Assembly: GCA_045805605.1 (NCBI GenBank)
Contig: JBJMKX010000110.1
Span: 4,343 to 68,342 of the forward strand
Direction of reading: 5' to 3'
Length of the DNA stretch: 64,000 bases
Source of the DNA: DATBDE01 sp045805605
Lineage (GTDB): Bacteria > Actinomycetota > Thermoleophilia > Solirubrobacterales > Solirubrobacteraceae
Program-made: the position numbers and the translations under genes
Shown: one piece after another, positions 40,789 to 48,282 of the stretch
Layout: every line of letters starts with the position of its first letter
Position numbering within the stretch: position 1 is the stretch's first letter
Notes under the pieces: model-generated
What the model saw: the letters and a program-made list of their open reading frames with translations, nothing else
Databases searched by the model: none
What the model was told of the DNA's origin: nothing

Positions 40789-40870
40789 TTTCTGGGCCAT
40801 AGCTCGGCGTCCCTGACGCGGGACAGAGGGATGAAGCCGTCTCGGCACGGCGAATCCTCGGGAATGGAGC
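40789..40870. repeat. Long palindromic repeat, copy B (shortened)
   Basis: Starts ACATTTCTGGGCCATAGCTC and contains GATGAAGCCGT and GGCACGGCGAAT as in the other copies. It ends CCTCGGGAATGGAGCC, lacking the roughly 20 bp (CTAGCCAGGGGCGACGAG in copy C) that complete the right arm. It begins about 6 bp after the dehydrogenase stop codon and is followed directly by copy C. Confidence 0.75.
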
Positions 40871-40874
40871 CACA

Positions 40875-40982
40875 TTTCTGGCCCATAGCTCGGCGTTCCT
40901 GGCTCGGGACGCAGGGATGAAGCCGTGCAAGGCACGGCGAACCCCGAGGACCTAGCCAGGGGCGACGAGAATGGGCCAGAAA
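40875..40982. repeat. Long palindromic repeat, copy C (108 bp)
   Basis: Outer arms TTTCTGGCCCAT and ATGGGCCAGAAA are a perfect 12-bp pair; inner pairings include TAGCTCG/CGAGAA, CCTGGCT/AGCCAGG and GCCGTGC/GCACGGC. It is the most complete of the three copies. Downstream, with a 2-bp gap, starts a separate perfect stem-loop. Confidence 0.85.
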
Positions 40983-40984
40983 GA

Positions 40985-41022
40985 CGAAGGGCCCGGAATT
41001 TTTTTGTGGTCCGGGCCCTTCG
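40985..41022. terminator. Perfect 13-bp stem-loop with T-run in the loop
   Basis: CGAAGGGCCCGGA pairs perfectly with TCCGGGCCCTTCG around a 12-nt loop that contains seven T in a row. The T-run is inside the loop rather than after the stem, so this is not a textbook intrinsic terminator. It lies between the end of the dehydrogenase gene and the convergent hydrolase gene, where a bidirectional terminator would be expected. Confidence 0.6.
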
Positions 41023-41045
41023 CTGCTCTGGGAGGAGGTGCGGCT

Positions 41046-41108
41046 GTGAGGTACGTCGCACGGGGAAGGATGCGGCGGCGCCTTCAAGCGTCCCTAAAAG
41101 GTCCGTAA
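41046..41108 (+). CDS. Possible 20-aa basic peptide behind a consensus ribosome-binding site
   Basis: A GTG at 41046 follows GGGAGGAGG with ideal spacing and opens a frame of 20 codons: VRYVARGRMRRRLQASLKGP, then TAA. Six Arg make it strongly basic. It begins 24 bp after the perfect stem-loop and ends at the base before the stop of the convergent hydrolase. No such peptide family is known to me. The excellent Shine-Dalgarno is the only real support. Confidence 0.3.
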   Translation: MRYVARGRMRRRLQASLKGP

Positions 41109-42011
41109 TCAGTTCGTGAGAGCGGCGCGCAGGGCCTCGCCGGCGGCCGCGATCGCCTCACCCGAAGCCGGTGTCGCCGCCCGCCAGCGAAAGAATCCGT
41201 GGGTCACGCCGGGCCAGCGGCGCAGCCTCACCGGGACGCCCGCCGTCTCGAGCGCGCGAGCGTAGTCCTCGCCCTCGTCGCGCAGCGGGTCGTATTCGGC
41301 GGTGATGACAGTGGCCGGCGGCAGGCCCGCGAGGTCGCCGGCCCGCGCCGGCGCCAGATCGGGATGCGAGGGGTCCGCGCAGCCGATGTACTGGTGCCAG
41401 TACCACCCCATGTCGGCCGCGCTGAGCAGATGGCCGTCGCCCAGCTCGCGGTAGGAGGTGCTCGCCATCGTCGGGTCGAGGGCCGGATAGACCAGCAGCT
41501 GGTGGCGCAGCGCGGGTCCGCCGGCGTCCCGTGCCCGCCGCGCCACGACGGTGGCGAGGTTGGCGCCTGCGGAGTCGCCCGCCAGCGCGATGCGATCCCG
41601 GTCAGCAGCGTGTTCGGCGACCCAGCGCAGCGCCGCCTCGGCGTCGTACACGGCGGCCGGAAACGGATGCTCGGGTGCAAGCCGGTAGCCGACGTTGTAG
41701 ACCACCGCGCCTGCTGCATTGGCCAGCGCGGTCGCGAGCGGCTCGTAGGTCTCGAGCGTGCCGACCACCCAGCCGCCACCGTGGAGGTAGACGATCGCGC
41801 CCCCGGCTGCATCCGGGCGGTAGGCGCGAACGGTGACGTTGCCGACGGCGTGCTCGCAGACCTCCGCGACCGGCTCTGGCGCGCCCGCGACGAGCCGTGT
41901 CTGCTCGGCGTGCGTGCGCCGCGCCCCTTCGACGCCCTGTTCGCTAAGGGGCGGGACGCGCTGCTCGCGCGCCCGCTCGATTGCGACGGCGATCTCGGGC
42001 CGCAGGGTCAG
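41109..42011 (-). CDS. Alpha/beta hydrolase, hormone-sensitive-lipase/esterase family
   Basis: 300 aa. The oxyanion motif is YLHGGGWVVG, the nucleophile ALAGDSAGANLA, the acid AEYDPLRDEGEDYA and the base VTHGFFRW, a complete family IV esterase. The N-terminal cap LTLRPEIAVAIERAREQRVP is conserved. No ATG, GTG or TTG occurs in frame between the upstream gene and the oxyanion motif. Translation must therefore begin at the CTG 42011-42009, which overlaps the corC-like stop as CTGA, or further down with loss of the fold. Coupled to the CNNM/CorC gene. Confidence 0.9.
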   Translation of the reverse strand: MTLRPEIAVAIERAREQRVPPLSEQGVEGARRTHAEQTRLVAGAPEPVAEVCEHAVGNVTVRAYRPDAAGGAIVYLHGGGWVVGTLETYEPLATALANAAGAVVYNVGYRLAPEHPFPAAVYDAEAALRWVAEHAADRDRIALAGDSAGANLATVVARRARDAGGPALRHQLLVYPALDPTMASTSYRELGDGHLLSAADMGWYWHQYIGCADPSHPDLAPARAGDLAGLPPATVITAEYDPLRDEGEDYARALETAGVPVRLRRWPGVTHGFFRWRAATPASGEAIAAAGEALRAALTN

Positions 42012-43336
42012 CGCTCTGCCCCGGTCGTGGTCGCCCGTGCGCCCCCGCGCGGACGGATGCGGACCGCCTCGATGCGGTTCTCGCGCACGGACTCGACCCG
42101 GATCGAGTACCCGTTGGCCGCCACCGTGTCGCCGCGCCGCGGCAGGCGCCCGAGCTCGGCGAACACGAACCCGCCGACCGAGTTGTAGGCGTCGGTGTCG
42201 ACCGGCAGCTCGAGCCCGTAGTCCTGCAGGTCGGTGACGGCTACGTGCCCGCGCACGAACCAGTCGCCGTTGGCCAGGCGCCGGATGTCGCCGCCGCGGG
42301 GATCGGTCTCGTCGTCGATCTCGCCGACGACCTCCTCGATCACGTCCTCGACGGTGACGATCCCCGCGACGCGCCCGTACTCGTCGACCACCACCGCCAT
42401 GCTCATCCGCTGTCGCTGGAGCTCGGCGAGGAGGTCGTCGAGCGGCTTCGTCTCGGGGATGATCGGCGCCGGCAGGACGACCTCGTCGAACGGCGCGCTC
42501 GGCCCCTCCGAGATGTACAGACGGGCCAGGCCGTTGGCATGCACGATGCCCTTCACGCGGTCCTTGTTGTCGTCCTCGGTGACGACGAGCCGGGTGTGGC
42601 CGCTCGACACGCAGCGGCGCAGCGCCGTCTCGACGTCCTCCCCGGTGTCGACGGTGACCACGGCCGGGATCGGCGTCATCACCTGGCGGGCCTCCTGCTC
42701 GTGCAGGTGGAAGACGCCGGAGAGCATCCCCGCCTCGCTGGCCTCGAGCTTGCCGCCCGTCGTGGACTCGGCGATGAGCCGCTTGAGCTCCTCCGGGCCC
42801 GATCCCTCCTCGCTGATCTGCTCGGGCCGGACGCGGAGCAGTCGGAGGATCGCGTTTGAGGTCGCGTTCAGCGCGACGATGAAGGGCCGGAAGCCGAGCG
42901 AGAACAGCTGCAGCGGGCGGGCGACGACGCGGATCGTCCGCTCGGCGTGGGCGATCGACATGATCTTCGGCACCTGCTCGCCGACGGTCACGTGCAGCGC
43001 CGTGGTCACGACGTAGGCGAAGACGACCGCCACCGCCACCGCGACGCCATGGGACAGGAAGCCGCCGAGCGCGGGCTCGAGCAGCTTCGCGATGGCCGGC
43101 TCGCCCAGGAAGCCGATGCCCAGGGAGGTCAGCGTGATCCCGAACTGGCACGCCGACAGGTACTCGCTGAGGTCGTCCAGCTCGTGCAGCGCGGTGCGGA
43201 TCGCCTTGCTCGGGCTCTCCTTCTCGAGCTCCTCGAGCCGTCCTCGGCGCGTGCGCACAAGCGCGAACTCGGAGGCGACGAAGAAGCCGTTGAGCAGGAT
43301 CAGGACGAGGACGGCGAGGAGCAGGAGTGCGCTCAC
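42008..43336 (-). CDS. CNNM/CorC-family transporter or regulator (DUF21 + CBS pair + CorC_HlyC)
   Basis: 442 aa. The N-terminal DUF21 domain has TM helices (LLLLAVLVLILLNGFFVASE) with the SACQFGITLTSLGIGFLGEPA signature. Two CBS domains follow (VMTPIPAVVTVDTGEDVETA; MSMAVVVDEYGRVAGIVTVE with DVIEEVVGEIDDE). The C-terminal CorC_HlyC domain ends with FVFAELGRLPRRGDTV. Family members move or sense Mg2+ and other divalent ions across the cytoplasmic membrane. GTG start. The next 237 bp upstream hold no gene or riboswitch that I can recognise. Confidence 0.92.
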   Translation of the reverse strand: MSALLLLAVLVLILLNGFFVASEFALVRTRRGRLEELEKESPSKAIRTALHELDDLSEYLSACQFGITLTSLGIGFLGEPAIAKLLEPALGGFLSHGVAVAVAVVFAYVVTTALHVTVGEQVPKIMSIAHAERTIRVVARPLQLFSLGFRPFIVALNATSNAILRLLRVRPEQISEEGSGPEELKRLIAESTTGGKLEASEAGMLSGVFHLHEQEARQVMTPIPAVVTVDTGEDVETALRRCVSSGHTRLVVTEDDNKDRVKGIVHANGLARLYISEGPSAPFDEVVLPAPIIPETKPLDDLLAELQRQRMSMAVVVDEYGRVAGIVTVEDVIEEVVGEIDDETDPRGGDIRRLANGDWFVRGHVAVTDLQDYGLELPVDTDAYNSVGGFVFAELGRLPRRGDTVAANGYSIRVESVRENRIEAVRIRPRGGARATTTGAER

Positions 43337-43573
43337 CGGGGCGGCTCCGCCTGGATCCGGCCTGCGTCCGAGCCGCTACTTCGAGGTGGGTCAGCGTCGC
43401 TCACCGACGCCGGCCAGTCTACCGTCGGCCCCGGGGCCTCCGGCGATGGCGCGGCCGGTGACAATGGCGGCGATGGTGCCGGTGCCGGGCGGGCCGCGCC
43501 GGACCGGCCGGTGGGATCACGTGCTCGCACAACCGCCGGCGGCGTCGCTCAGCAGTGCCATACCCTGTCCCCC

Positions 43574-44491
43574 GTGCGGATCGTGTCCCTCGTTCCCTCG
43601 GCGACGGAGCTGCTCTTCGCACTCGGTCTGGGCGACGACGTTATCGCCGTCACCCACGAGTGCGACTACCCGCCCGAGGCCGCCGAGCTGCCCCACATCA
43701 CCTACGGCGTGATCCCGGAGGGGCTGCCCGCGGCCGAGATCGACGCGCGCGTGCGCGAGCTGACCGAGGACGGCGAGGCGATCTACGGCCTCGACGAGGA
43801 GCTGCTGGTCGAGCTCGAGCCCGACCTCATCGTCACCCAAGCGCTTTGCGCGGTGTGCGCGGTCTCCTACGACGACGTGCGCGAGGTGGCGGCGCGGATC
43901 GCGACCGAGCCCAAGGTGATCTCGCTCGACCCCCACACGCTCGGCGAGGTCATGGGCGACGTGCGGACGCTTGCGCAGGCCACCGGCCGGCGTGACGAGG
44001 GCGTCGAGCTCATCGCGCGGGCCGCCGGCCGCATCGACCGGGTCCGGCTCGCGGTGCGCGACGCCGAGCCGGTGCGGGTGGCCGCGCTCGAGTGGTTCGA
44101 CCCGGTCTACGTCGCGGGGCATTGGACGCCGCAGCTGATCGAGTACGCCGGCGGCGAGGACGTCCTCGGCCTGCCCGGGGAGCACTCCGAGCAGCGCAGC
44201 TGGGACGAGGTCGCCGGGGCCGAGCCCGACGTCGTGGTGGCGATGCCCTGCGGCTACGACGCCGCGCGCTCGTGGGAGGAGGCGCTCGACCACCGCGACG
44301 AGCTGCGCCGCGTGGCCCCGCGCGAGGTCATCGCCGTCGACGCCGCCGGCTACTTCTCGCGGCCAGGGCCGCGCCTGGTCGACGGACTCGAGGTGCTCGC
44401 CCACGCGCTGCACCCCGACCGCGTGCCCCCTGGCCCGACCGAGGCGCTGCCGGTGCCGCTCGCCGAACGCGGTCGCCAGGACGGCCGCTGA
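43574..44491 (+). CDS. Cobalamin-binding / BtuF-fold protein without signal peptide
   Basis: 305 aa, periplasmic-binding-protein class III fold. VRIVSLVPSATELLFALGLGDDVIAVTHEC is the family opening, followed by ELEPDLIVTQALCAVCAVSYDDV and ALEWFDPVYVAGHWTPQLIEYAGG. There is no signal peptide or lipobox, so it is not a standard ABC-transporter receptor. Cytosolic members are called cobalamin-binding proteins and may carry B12 or heme-like ligands. No transporter genes or B12 riboswitch lie next to it. The GTG at 43574 starts at the conserved first strand. Confidence 0.82.
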   Translation: MRIVSLVPSATELLFALGLGDDVIAVTHECDYPPEAAELPHITYGVIPEGLPAAEIDARVRELTEDGEAIYGLDEELLVELEPDLIVTQALCAVCAVSYDDVREVAARIATEPKVISLDPHTLGEVMGDVRTLAQATGRRDEGVELIARAAGRIDRVRLAVRDAEPVRVAALEWFDPVYVAGHWTPQLIEYAGGEDVLGLPGEHSEQRSWDEVAGAEPDVVVAMPCGYDAARSWEEALDHRDELRRVAPREVIAVDAAGYFSRPGPRLVDGLEVLAHALHPDRVPPGPTEALPVPLAERGRQDGR

Positions 44492-44544
44492 CAGCGGCCA
44501 CCGGCTCGACCGCTCTACCTCTTGAGCGCCGGGACGGTCGCGCA

Positions 44545-44591
44545 CCGAGTGTCGACTGAGTCAGCCTGAGGCTGACAAATTCGACACTCGG
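44545..44591. terminator. Bidirectional terminator hairpin between convergent genes
   Basis: CCGAGTGTCGA pairs perfectly with TCGACACTCGG over 11 bp, and an inner stem TCAGCC/GGCTGA lies in between. It is 54 bp after the cobalamin-binding gene and about 45 bp before the end of the convergent SnoaL gene. No T-run in either direction. Confidence 0.65.
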
Positions 44592-44639
44592 CCGCTTGGG
44601 GCGGCTAGCTTGCGGCGAGCGGCCGCTCGGGGCGGCTAG
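44590..44639. repeat. 31-bp tandem duplication at the end of the SnoaL gene
   Basis: GGCCGCTTGGGGCGGCTAG (44590-44608) recurs as GGCCGCTCGGGGCGGCTAG (44621-44639), one mismatch, period 31 bp. The second unit carries the stop codon (cta) of the minus-strand gene, and the first carries an identical spare downstream. Confidence 0.7.
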
Positions 44640-45007
44640 TTCGCACCGCCGCCCCAGGGGTCGTCGATCGCCACCAGCCAGCGCCCGTCGTCCTGGCGGC
44701 GCAGGACGTCGGCGCTGGTGCCGGCCATCTCGAGCGGCTGGCCGTCCGGCGTGGTGCCGCGCAAGGTCCAGCGGTTGACCACGAGCGCGGTGTCGCCAGC
44801 CTCGAGCACCTTGACCTTCTCGCCCTCCATGCGTGGCTCGAGCGCGGCGAACTGCGCGAGCGCGGCGCGAATCGCCTCGCCACCGCGGACGACCTCGTCG
44901 GGCCGCACGGCGAACGTCGCGTTCTCCTCGTAGAGCGCCACCGCGCCGTCGACATCGCCGGCGGACAGGCGGTCGCCCAGCTCCTGCACCACTCCGTACG
45001 GATCCAT
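44636..45007 (-). CDS. SnoaL-like / nuclear transport factor 2-family protein
   Basis: 123 aa cone-shaped alpha+beta barrel: LGDRLSAGDVDGAVALYEENA and FAVRPDEVVRGGEAIRAALAQF, then VNRWTLRGTTPDGQPLEMAGTSADVLRRQDDGRW, the usual ketosteroid-isomerase-like order. It could be a small enzyme or a binding protein. It lies 10 bp downstream of a MarR gene on the same strand, so it is probably under that regulator. Substrate unknown. Confidence 0.82.
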   Translation of the reverse strand: MDPYGVVQELGDRLSAGDVDGAVALYEENATFAVRPDEVVRGGEAIRAALAQFAALEPRMEGEKVKVLEAGDTALVVNRWTLRGTTPDGQPLEMAGTSADVLRRQDDGRWLVAIDDPWGGGAN

Positions 45008-45017
45008 CGTGCCTCCT

Positions 45018-45449
45018 TCAGAGGGCCGCGATCGCCCGCAGCCCTCGCTCGATCTCGCGGACCTGGCGCGGCGACAGCCGCTCCTGCACCCGCGCGGTCA
45101 GCGCACCCACCACCTCGTCGGCCACCGGCTTCAGGCGCTTTGCGCGCGGCGTGAGCCGCACGCGCGACGCCCGGCCGTCCTCCGGGTCCGGCTTCCGGCT
45201 CACGAGCCCGTCGCGTTCCATGAGCCGGACCATCGTCGTCAGCGTCTGCTTGGACAGGCGGGCTCGACGCGCGAGCTCCCCCATCCGCAGCCCGTCCTCC
45301 TCCCACAGGGGCAAGAGCAGCGATCCGTACGACGGCCGCACGTGCCCGTGCCCGCGCTCGTCGAACGCCTGGCCGAGCAGCTCGTTCCAGCGCTGCGAGG
45401 CCTTGGCGAGGAGAAAGCCCAGATTGGCGGTGGTGGCGGTGCGCTCCAT
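45018..45449 (-). CDS. MarR-family regulator
   Basis: 143 aa winged helix: RPSYGSLLLPLWEEDGLRMGELARRARL, then SKQTLTTMVRLMERDGLVSRKPDPEDGRASRVRLTPR, the DxRxxR wing of the family. The N- and C-terminal helices form the dimer interface. An 18-bp palindrome overlaps its start region and is the obvious self-operator. It is co-transcribed with the SnoaL-like gene. The signal is unknown; no Cys redox switch is present. Confidence 0.9.
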   Translation of the reverse strand: MERTATTANLGFLLAKASQRWNELLGQAFDERGHGHVRPSYGSLLLPLWEEDGLRMGELARRARLSKQTLTTMVRLMERDGLVSRKPDPEDGRASRVRLTPRAKRLKPVADEVVGALTARVQERLSPRQVREIERGLRAIAAL

Positions 45450-45450
45450 G

Positions 45451-45468
45451 TAGTCCGATATCGTACTA
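45451..45468. promoter_or_regulatory. 18-bp MarR operator palindrome
   Basis: TAGTCCGATATCGTACTA: an 8-bp perfect core CGATATCG flanked by TAGT and ACTA, with a single mismatched pair between. It starts 2 bp upstream of the marR start codon, so binding would block the gene directly. Confidence 0.7.
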
Positions 45469-45569
45469 AATCGCCGGCGGGCGTCCCGCGAGGCGCTCCA
45501 TGCAGGCGGCGGAGTGACGCCGGCCCCGTGGAACGGCTGCGATCAAGGGGTGGGTTGGGCGCCGCTTGG

Positions 45570-45617
45570 GACGTGGGCTGTGTTTGTCGCACTCTGCGAC
45601 CGAATCCAGCCCACGTC
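45570..45617. repeat. Nested hairpin in the marR-VOC intergenic region
   Basis: GACGTGGGCTG pairs perfectly with CAGCCCACGTC over 11 bp, and a second stem TCGCA/TGCGA lies inside. GGGCGCCGC and GGGGCGCCGC flank it on either side. It could be a terminator, a small structured RNA or a repeat. The rest of the 258-bp gap (45450-45707) shows no gene. Confidence 0.45.
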
Positions 45618-45707
45618 GACCGAAGGGGCGCCGCGGGGCCGGGTTGCACCCTCTTTCGTCGCTGCCATTCGACGCGGCCCGGGCCCCCGACCGCCCCGAA
45701 CGGAGCG

Positions 45708-46064
45708 CTACCGCTCGAACGCGTACAGCTCGACCCGGTAGCCGTCGGGGTCGAAGACCTGCACGCGCACGATCCAACCGTCGTCCTGCCACTCGGCCTC
45801 CTCCACCCCGGCGGCGGCGAAGCGCTCTCGCGCCGCGCGCACGGCGCCCGGATCGCCGAGCCCGAACCCGAAGTGGTTCGTGCGGGGTAGGGCGGCCGCC
45901 GGCGGGTCGCCCTCGCTCATGGCGAGCAGGCCACCGTCGTTCCCGCCGAGGAGCAAGAGGTGCGGATCGTCGTGCACGCGCTCGGTCAGCCCGAAGTGAT
46001 CGGCGTAGAAGGCGGCCGAGCGCTCGCGGTCGGCGACGGTCAACGCGACGTGGTCGAGGGGCAT
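45708..46064 (-). CDS. VOC-family (glyoxalase/dioxygenase fold) protein
   Basis: 118 aa, two beta-alpha-beta-beta-beta modules: MPLDHVALTVADRERSAAFY, ERVHDDPHLLLLGG, then NHFGFGLGDPGAVRAARERF and VFDPDGYRVELYAFE. A His near the N-terminus (DHVAL), His in NHFGF and Glu in RVELYAFE are the usual metal ligands. Members include glyoxalase I, extradiol dioxygenases and antibiotic-resistance proteins. The start at 46064 gives the canonical DHVAL opening. It follows the rhomboid gene on the same strand (4-bp gap), suggesting an operon. Confidence 0.87.
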   Translation of the reverse strand: MPLDHVALTVADRERSAAFYADHFGLTERVHDDPHLLLLGGNDGGLLAMSEGDPPAAALPRTNHFGFGLGDPGAVRAARERFAAAGVEEAEWQDDGWIVRVQVFDPDGYRVELYAFER

Positions 46065-46068
46065 CCGT

Positions 46069-46884
46069 TCAGGCGACCGCGAGGGCGCCCGCCACCGCGA
46101 CCGCACTGACCGCCACGCAGCCGGCCAGCGACAGCGCCAGCGACCGGAAGCGCGAGCCCAGGTTGATCGCCAGCGCGGCGAGCACGCCCCCGATCAGGCC
46201 GCCGATGTGTCCGCCGATCGCGATGCCGGGGACGATGAAGGACAGGCCGAGGTTGAACAGGATCAGGATCCCGATCCCCGACTCGAGGAACCCGATGCCG
46301 CGGCGGCGGAACTCCACCACCGCGGCGCCCATCAATCCGAAGACGGCGCCGGAGGCCCCGATGGTGACCGAGTTCGGCGCGAGCAACAGCGCCCCGAACG
46401 AGCCCGCGAGCAGGGATGTCAAGTAGATCGCCGCGAAGCGCACGTGGCCGAGCGCCGGCTCGAGCAGGCGCCCGAGGTACCAGAGGAGGTACATGTTGAA
46501 GGCGATGTGCAGGAAGCCGGCATGCAGGAAGCCGCTGGTGATCAGCCGCCAGTACTCGTCGCGAAACTCGATCGCCGGCCCGAACAGCGCGCCCTTCTCG
46601 ACGAACGTGCCCCCGGCGCGCCCGAACCCGAGCCCTGCGCCGCCCGCCATCTCCCCCACGAAGGCGAGCACGCAGAGGACGATGAGCGCGTAGGTGACGT
46701 ACGGCTCGGTCGCGCCGCCGGCGCGGACGGCGGACGCCGTCGTGACCTTCGTGCGCTGGCCCGCGCACTCGGGGCAGCGCATCCCGACCGGCGACGGCGT
46801 CATGCAATCGGGACAGATCGGCCGGCCGCACGACGAGCACGAGACGCCGGTCTCGCGGTCGGGGTGTCGGTAGCACGTCGCCAC
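46069..46884 (-). CDS. Rhomboid intramembrane serine protease with N-terminal zinc-finger
   Basis: 271 aa. Residues 1-45 hold CYRHPDRETGVSCSSC, CPDC and CPEC, a B-box-like zinc finger. The rhomboid core follows with WRLITSGFLHAGFLHIAFNMY, the nucleophile motif TIGASGAVFGLMG and the catalytic His in AIGGHIGGLIGG. It cleaves TM segments inside the cytoplasmic membrane. The GTG at 46884 keeps the zinc-finger; relatives in actinomycetes share this layout. Substrates are unknown. It is likely transcribed with the VOC gene. Confidence 0.92.
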   Translation of the reverse strand: MATCYRHPDRETGVSCSSCGRPICPDCMTPSPVGMRCPECAGQRTKVTTASAVRAGGATEPYVTYALIVLCVLAFVGEMAGGAGLGFGRAGGTFVEKGALFGPAIEFRDEYWRLITSGFLHAGFLHIAFNMYLLWYLGRLLEPALGHVRFAAIYLTSLLAGSFGALLLAPNSVTIGASGAVFGLMGAAVVEFRRRGIGFLESGIGILILFNLGLSFIVPGIAIGGHIGGLIGGVLAALAINLGSRFRSLALSLAGCVAVSAVAVAGALAVA

Positions 46885-46919
46885 GGACGGCGACGCTAGC
46901 AGCGGGCACTTCGGGGTCC

Positions 46920-47648
46920 CTAAGCGGTATTGGCCGCGATCACCGGCTGCGAGGTCGGCAGCATGCTGCCGCCCGGCGGCTCCGCCGTGACCAGCACCTG
47001 GTCGGCGCCGGCGACGCCGCCCGGGATCGCGACCGTGCCCGACCGCACCACGAACAGCGCGCGCGTCGGGCGCGGCATCCGGCCGTCGTTCTTGAGCCAC
47101 ACCTGGTAGACGCGCCCACGCGGCGGAGGCGGCATGTTGGCGAGCTGCAGCGACGCCCGATCGCCCTCGGTGCGCAGGGACGCGCGCGCGGCCGGGAAGG
47201 TCACCTTCGCCGCCACGACGCGGGCGCCGCCGCCCTCGGAGCTCGACTGCCCGACGAGGTAGCCGCCGACCCCGACGGCCACGACGAGCGCACAGGCGGC
47301 GGCCGCCAGGGCCGGGCTGACCGAGCCCAACCACCGGCGGCGCGGTCGCCGGCGCTTGCGAGCCTCGGGCCGGTCGGCGGACTCGGCCGCGGCCTGCAGC
47401 AGCTGCGCCTCGGAATCGACCACGCGCATGATCCGGTCGTGCAGGTCGGGCGGCGGCGCGACCGGCGGCGCGGCCAGCGGAAGCGCCTCGACGGCGGGCC
47501 GCAGCGCCGCGACCTCCTCGCGGCAGCGCGCGCACGCGGCCAGATGCCGCTCGAACGCCTCGCGCTCCGCGGCCGCAAGCGCGCCGAGCAGCCACGGCGC
47601 AACGTCGTCGCCGAAGCGGGCGTGATCCCCGTTGCCCCCGGTGATCAT
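46920..47648 (-). CDS. rskA: Anti-sigma factor, RskA type (zinc-binding N-terminus, one TM helix)
   Basis: 242 aa. The ASD/ZAS motif is HLAACARC within LLGALAAAEREAFERHLAAC, cytosolic. One TM helix (LAAAACALVVAVGVGGYLVG, about 115-135) leads to the RskA extracytoplasmic domain (ASLQLANMPPPPRGRVYQVW, AEPPGGSMLPTSQPV). It holds the adjacent sigma factor inactive until proteolysis at the membrane, in which rhomboid- or site-2-type proteases may act. Its ATG overlaps the sigma stop (ATGA), giving balanced synthesis. Confidence 0.92.
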   Translation of the reverse strand: MITGGNGDHARFGDDVAPWLLGALAAAEREAFERHLAACARCREEVAALRPAVEALPLAAPPVAPPPDLHDRIMRVVDSEAQLLQAAAESADRPEARKRRRPRRRWLGSVSPALAAAACALVVAVGVGGYLVGQSSSEGGGARVVAAKVTFPAARASLRTEGDRASLQLANMPPPPRGRVYQVWLKNDGRMPRPTRALFVVRSGTVAIPGGVAGADQVLVTAEPPGGSMLPTSQPVIAANTA

Positions 47649-48253
47649 GGCATCGCCCCCTGCGGGGCCAACTGCCCGCGCAGCTTCTCGAGTCCCAGTC
47701 GCATCCGTCCCTTCACCGTGCCGATCGGCGCCCCCAGCATCTCGGCGATCTCCGAGTGGGTGAAGCCGCCGAAGTATGCGAGCTCGATCACCCGCGATTG
47801 CTCGTCGGGCAGCGTCTGGATCATGCCCCGGATCGTCGAGGCCTCCTCCCGGCGGGCGGCCTCGACCTCGGTTCGCTCGCGCGCCTCGAAGCGCTCCTCG
47901 ATGCCCTCGTCGCTGGCCCGCCGGCGCTCCTGGACCACCGTGCGGCGCAGCGCGTCGATCGCCCGGTTGTGGACGATGCCGAGCACCCAGGTCCGCACGC
48001 TGCCGCGCGCGCGGTCGTAGCGGCCGCCCGAGCGCCAGATCGAGAGGAACGCCTCCTGGGCGACGTCCTCGGCCAGCGAGCGCGAGCCGCACATCCGGTA
48101 GGCGAGCGAGAAGGCCGCGCCACCGTGCCGCTCGTAGATGGTCTCGAACGCACGCGCCTGACCCTTCCCGACGAGGGCCATGAGCTCCTCGTCGGCGAGC
48201 GACTGCAGCGCGCTCTCCGACGACTGGTTCCGCTTGCGACGTTCGAAGGCCAT
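47645..48253 (-). CDS. sigK: ECF RNA polymerase sigma factor, SigK-like
   Basis: 202 aa. Region 2 is FETIYERHGGAAFSLAYRMCGSRSLAEDVAQEAFLSIWR and region 4 is LPDEQSRVIELAYFGGFTHSEIAEMLGAPIGTVKGRMRLGLEKL. It is co-encoded with an RskA-type anti-sigma factor downstream, the SigK-RskA arrangement of actinomycetes. It should drive a stress regulon and its own gene; no promoter consensus could be fixed. The Shine-Dalgarno sequence lies inside a potential hairpin. Confidence 0.93.
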   Translation of the reverse strand: MAFERRKRNQSSESALQSLADEELMALVGKGQARAFETIYERHGGAAFSLAYRMCGSRSLAEDVAQEAFLSIWRSGGRYDRARGSVRTWVLGIVHNRAIDALRRTVVQERRRASDEGIEERFEARERTEVEAARREEASTIRGMIQTLPDEQSRVIELAYFGGFTHSEIAEMLGAPIGTVKGRMRLGLEKLRGQLAPQGAMP

Positions 48254-48256
48254 GGC

Positions 48257-48282
48257 GCCTCTGACTCCTTCGCAGTCGAGGC
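48257..48282 (-). promoter_or_regulatory. Potential Shine-Dalgarno-sequestering hairpin of the sigK-like gene
   Basis: On the minus strand GCCTCGACT can pair with AGTCAGAGGC, with small bulges, around a loop GCGAAGG. The AAGGAG ribosome site lies in the loop and the first stem bases, 10 nt before the ATG. Folding would reduce initiation unless translation of the upstream gene opens it. Confidence 0.4.

Noticed and set aside
43333..43530. 65-codon minus-strand frame overlapping the CNNM/CorC start
   Set aside because: Pro/Ser/Arg low complexity with no start signal; overlaps a well-defined gene start.
43337..43573. Possible cobalamin riboswitch before the cobalamin-binding protein gene
   Set aside because: I looked for the B12 box and its conserved stems and did not find them; only GC-rich sequence with weak repeats.
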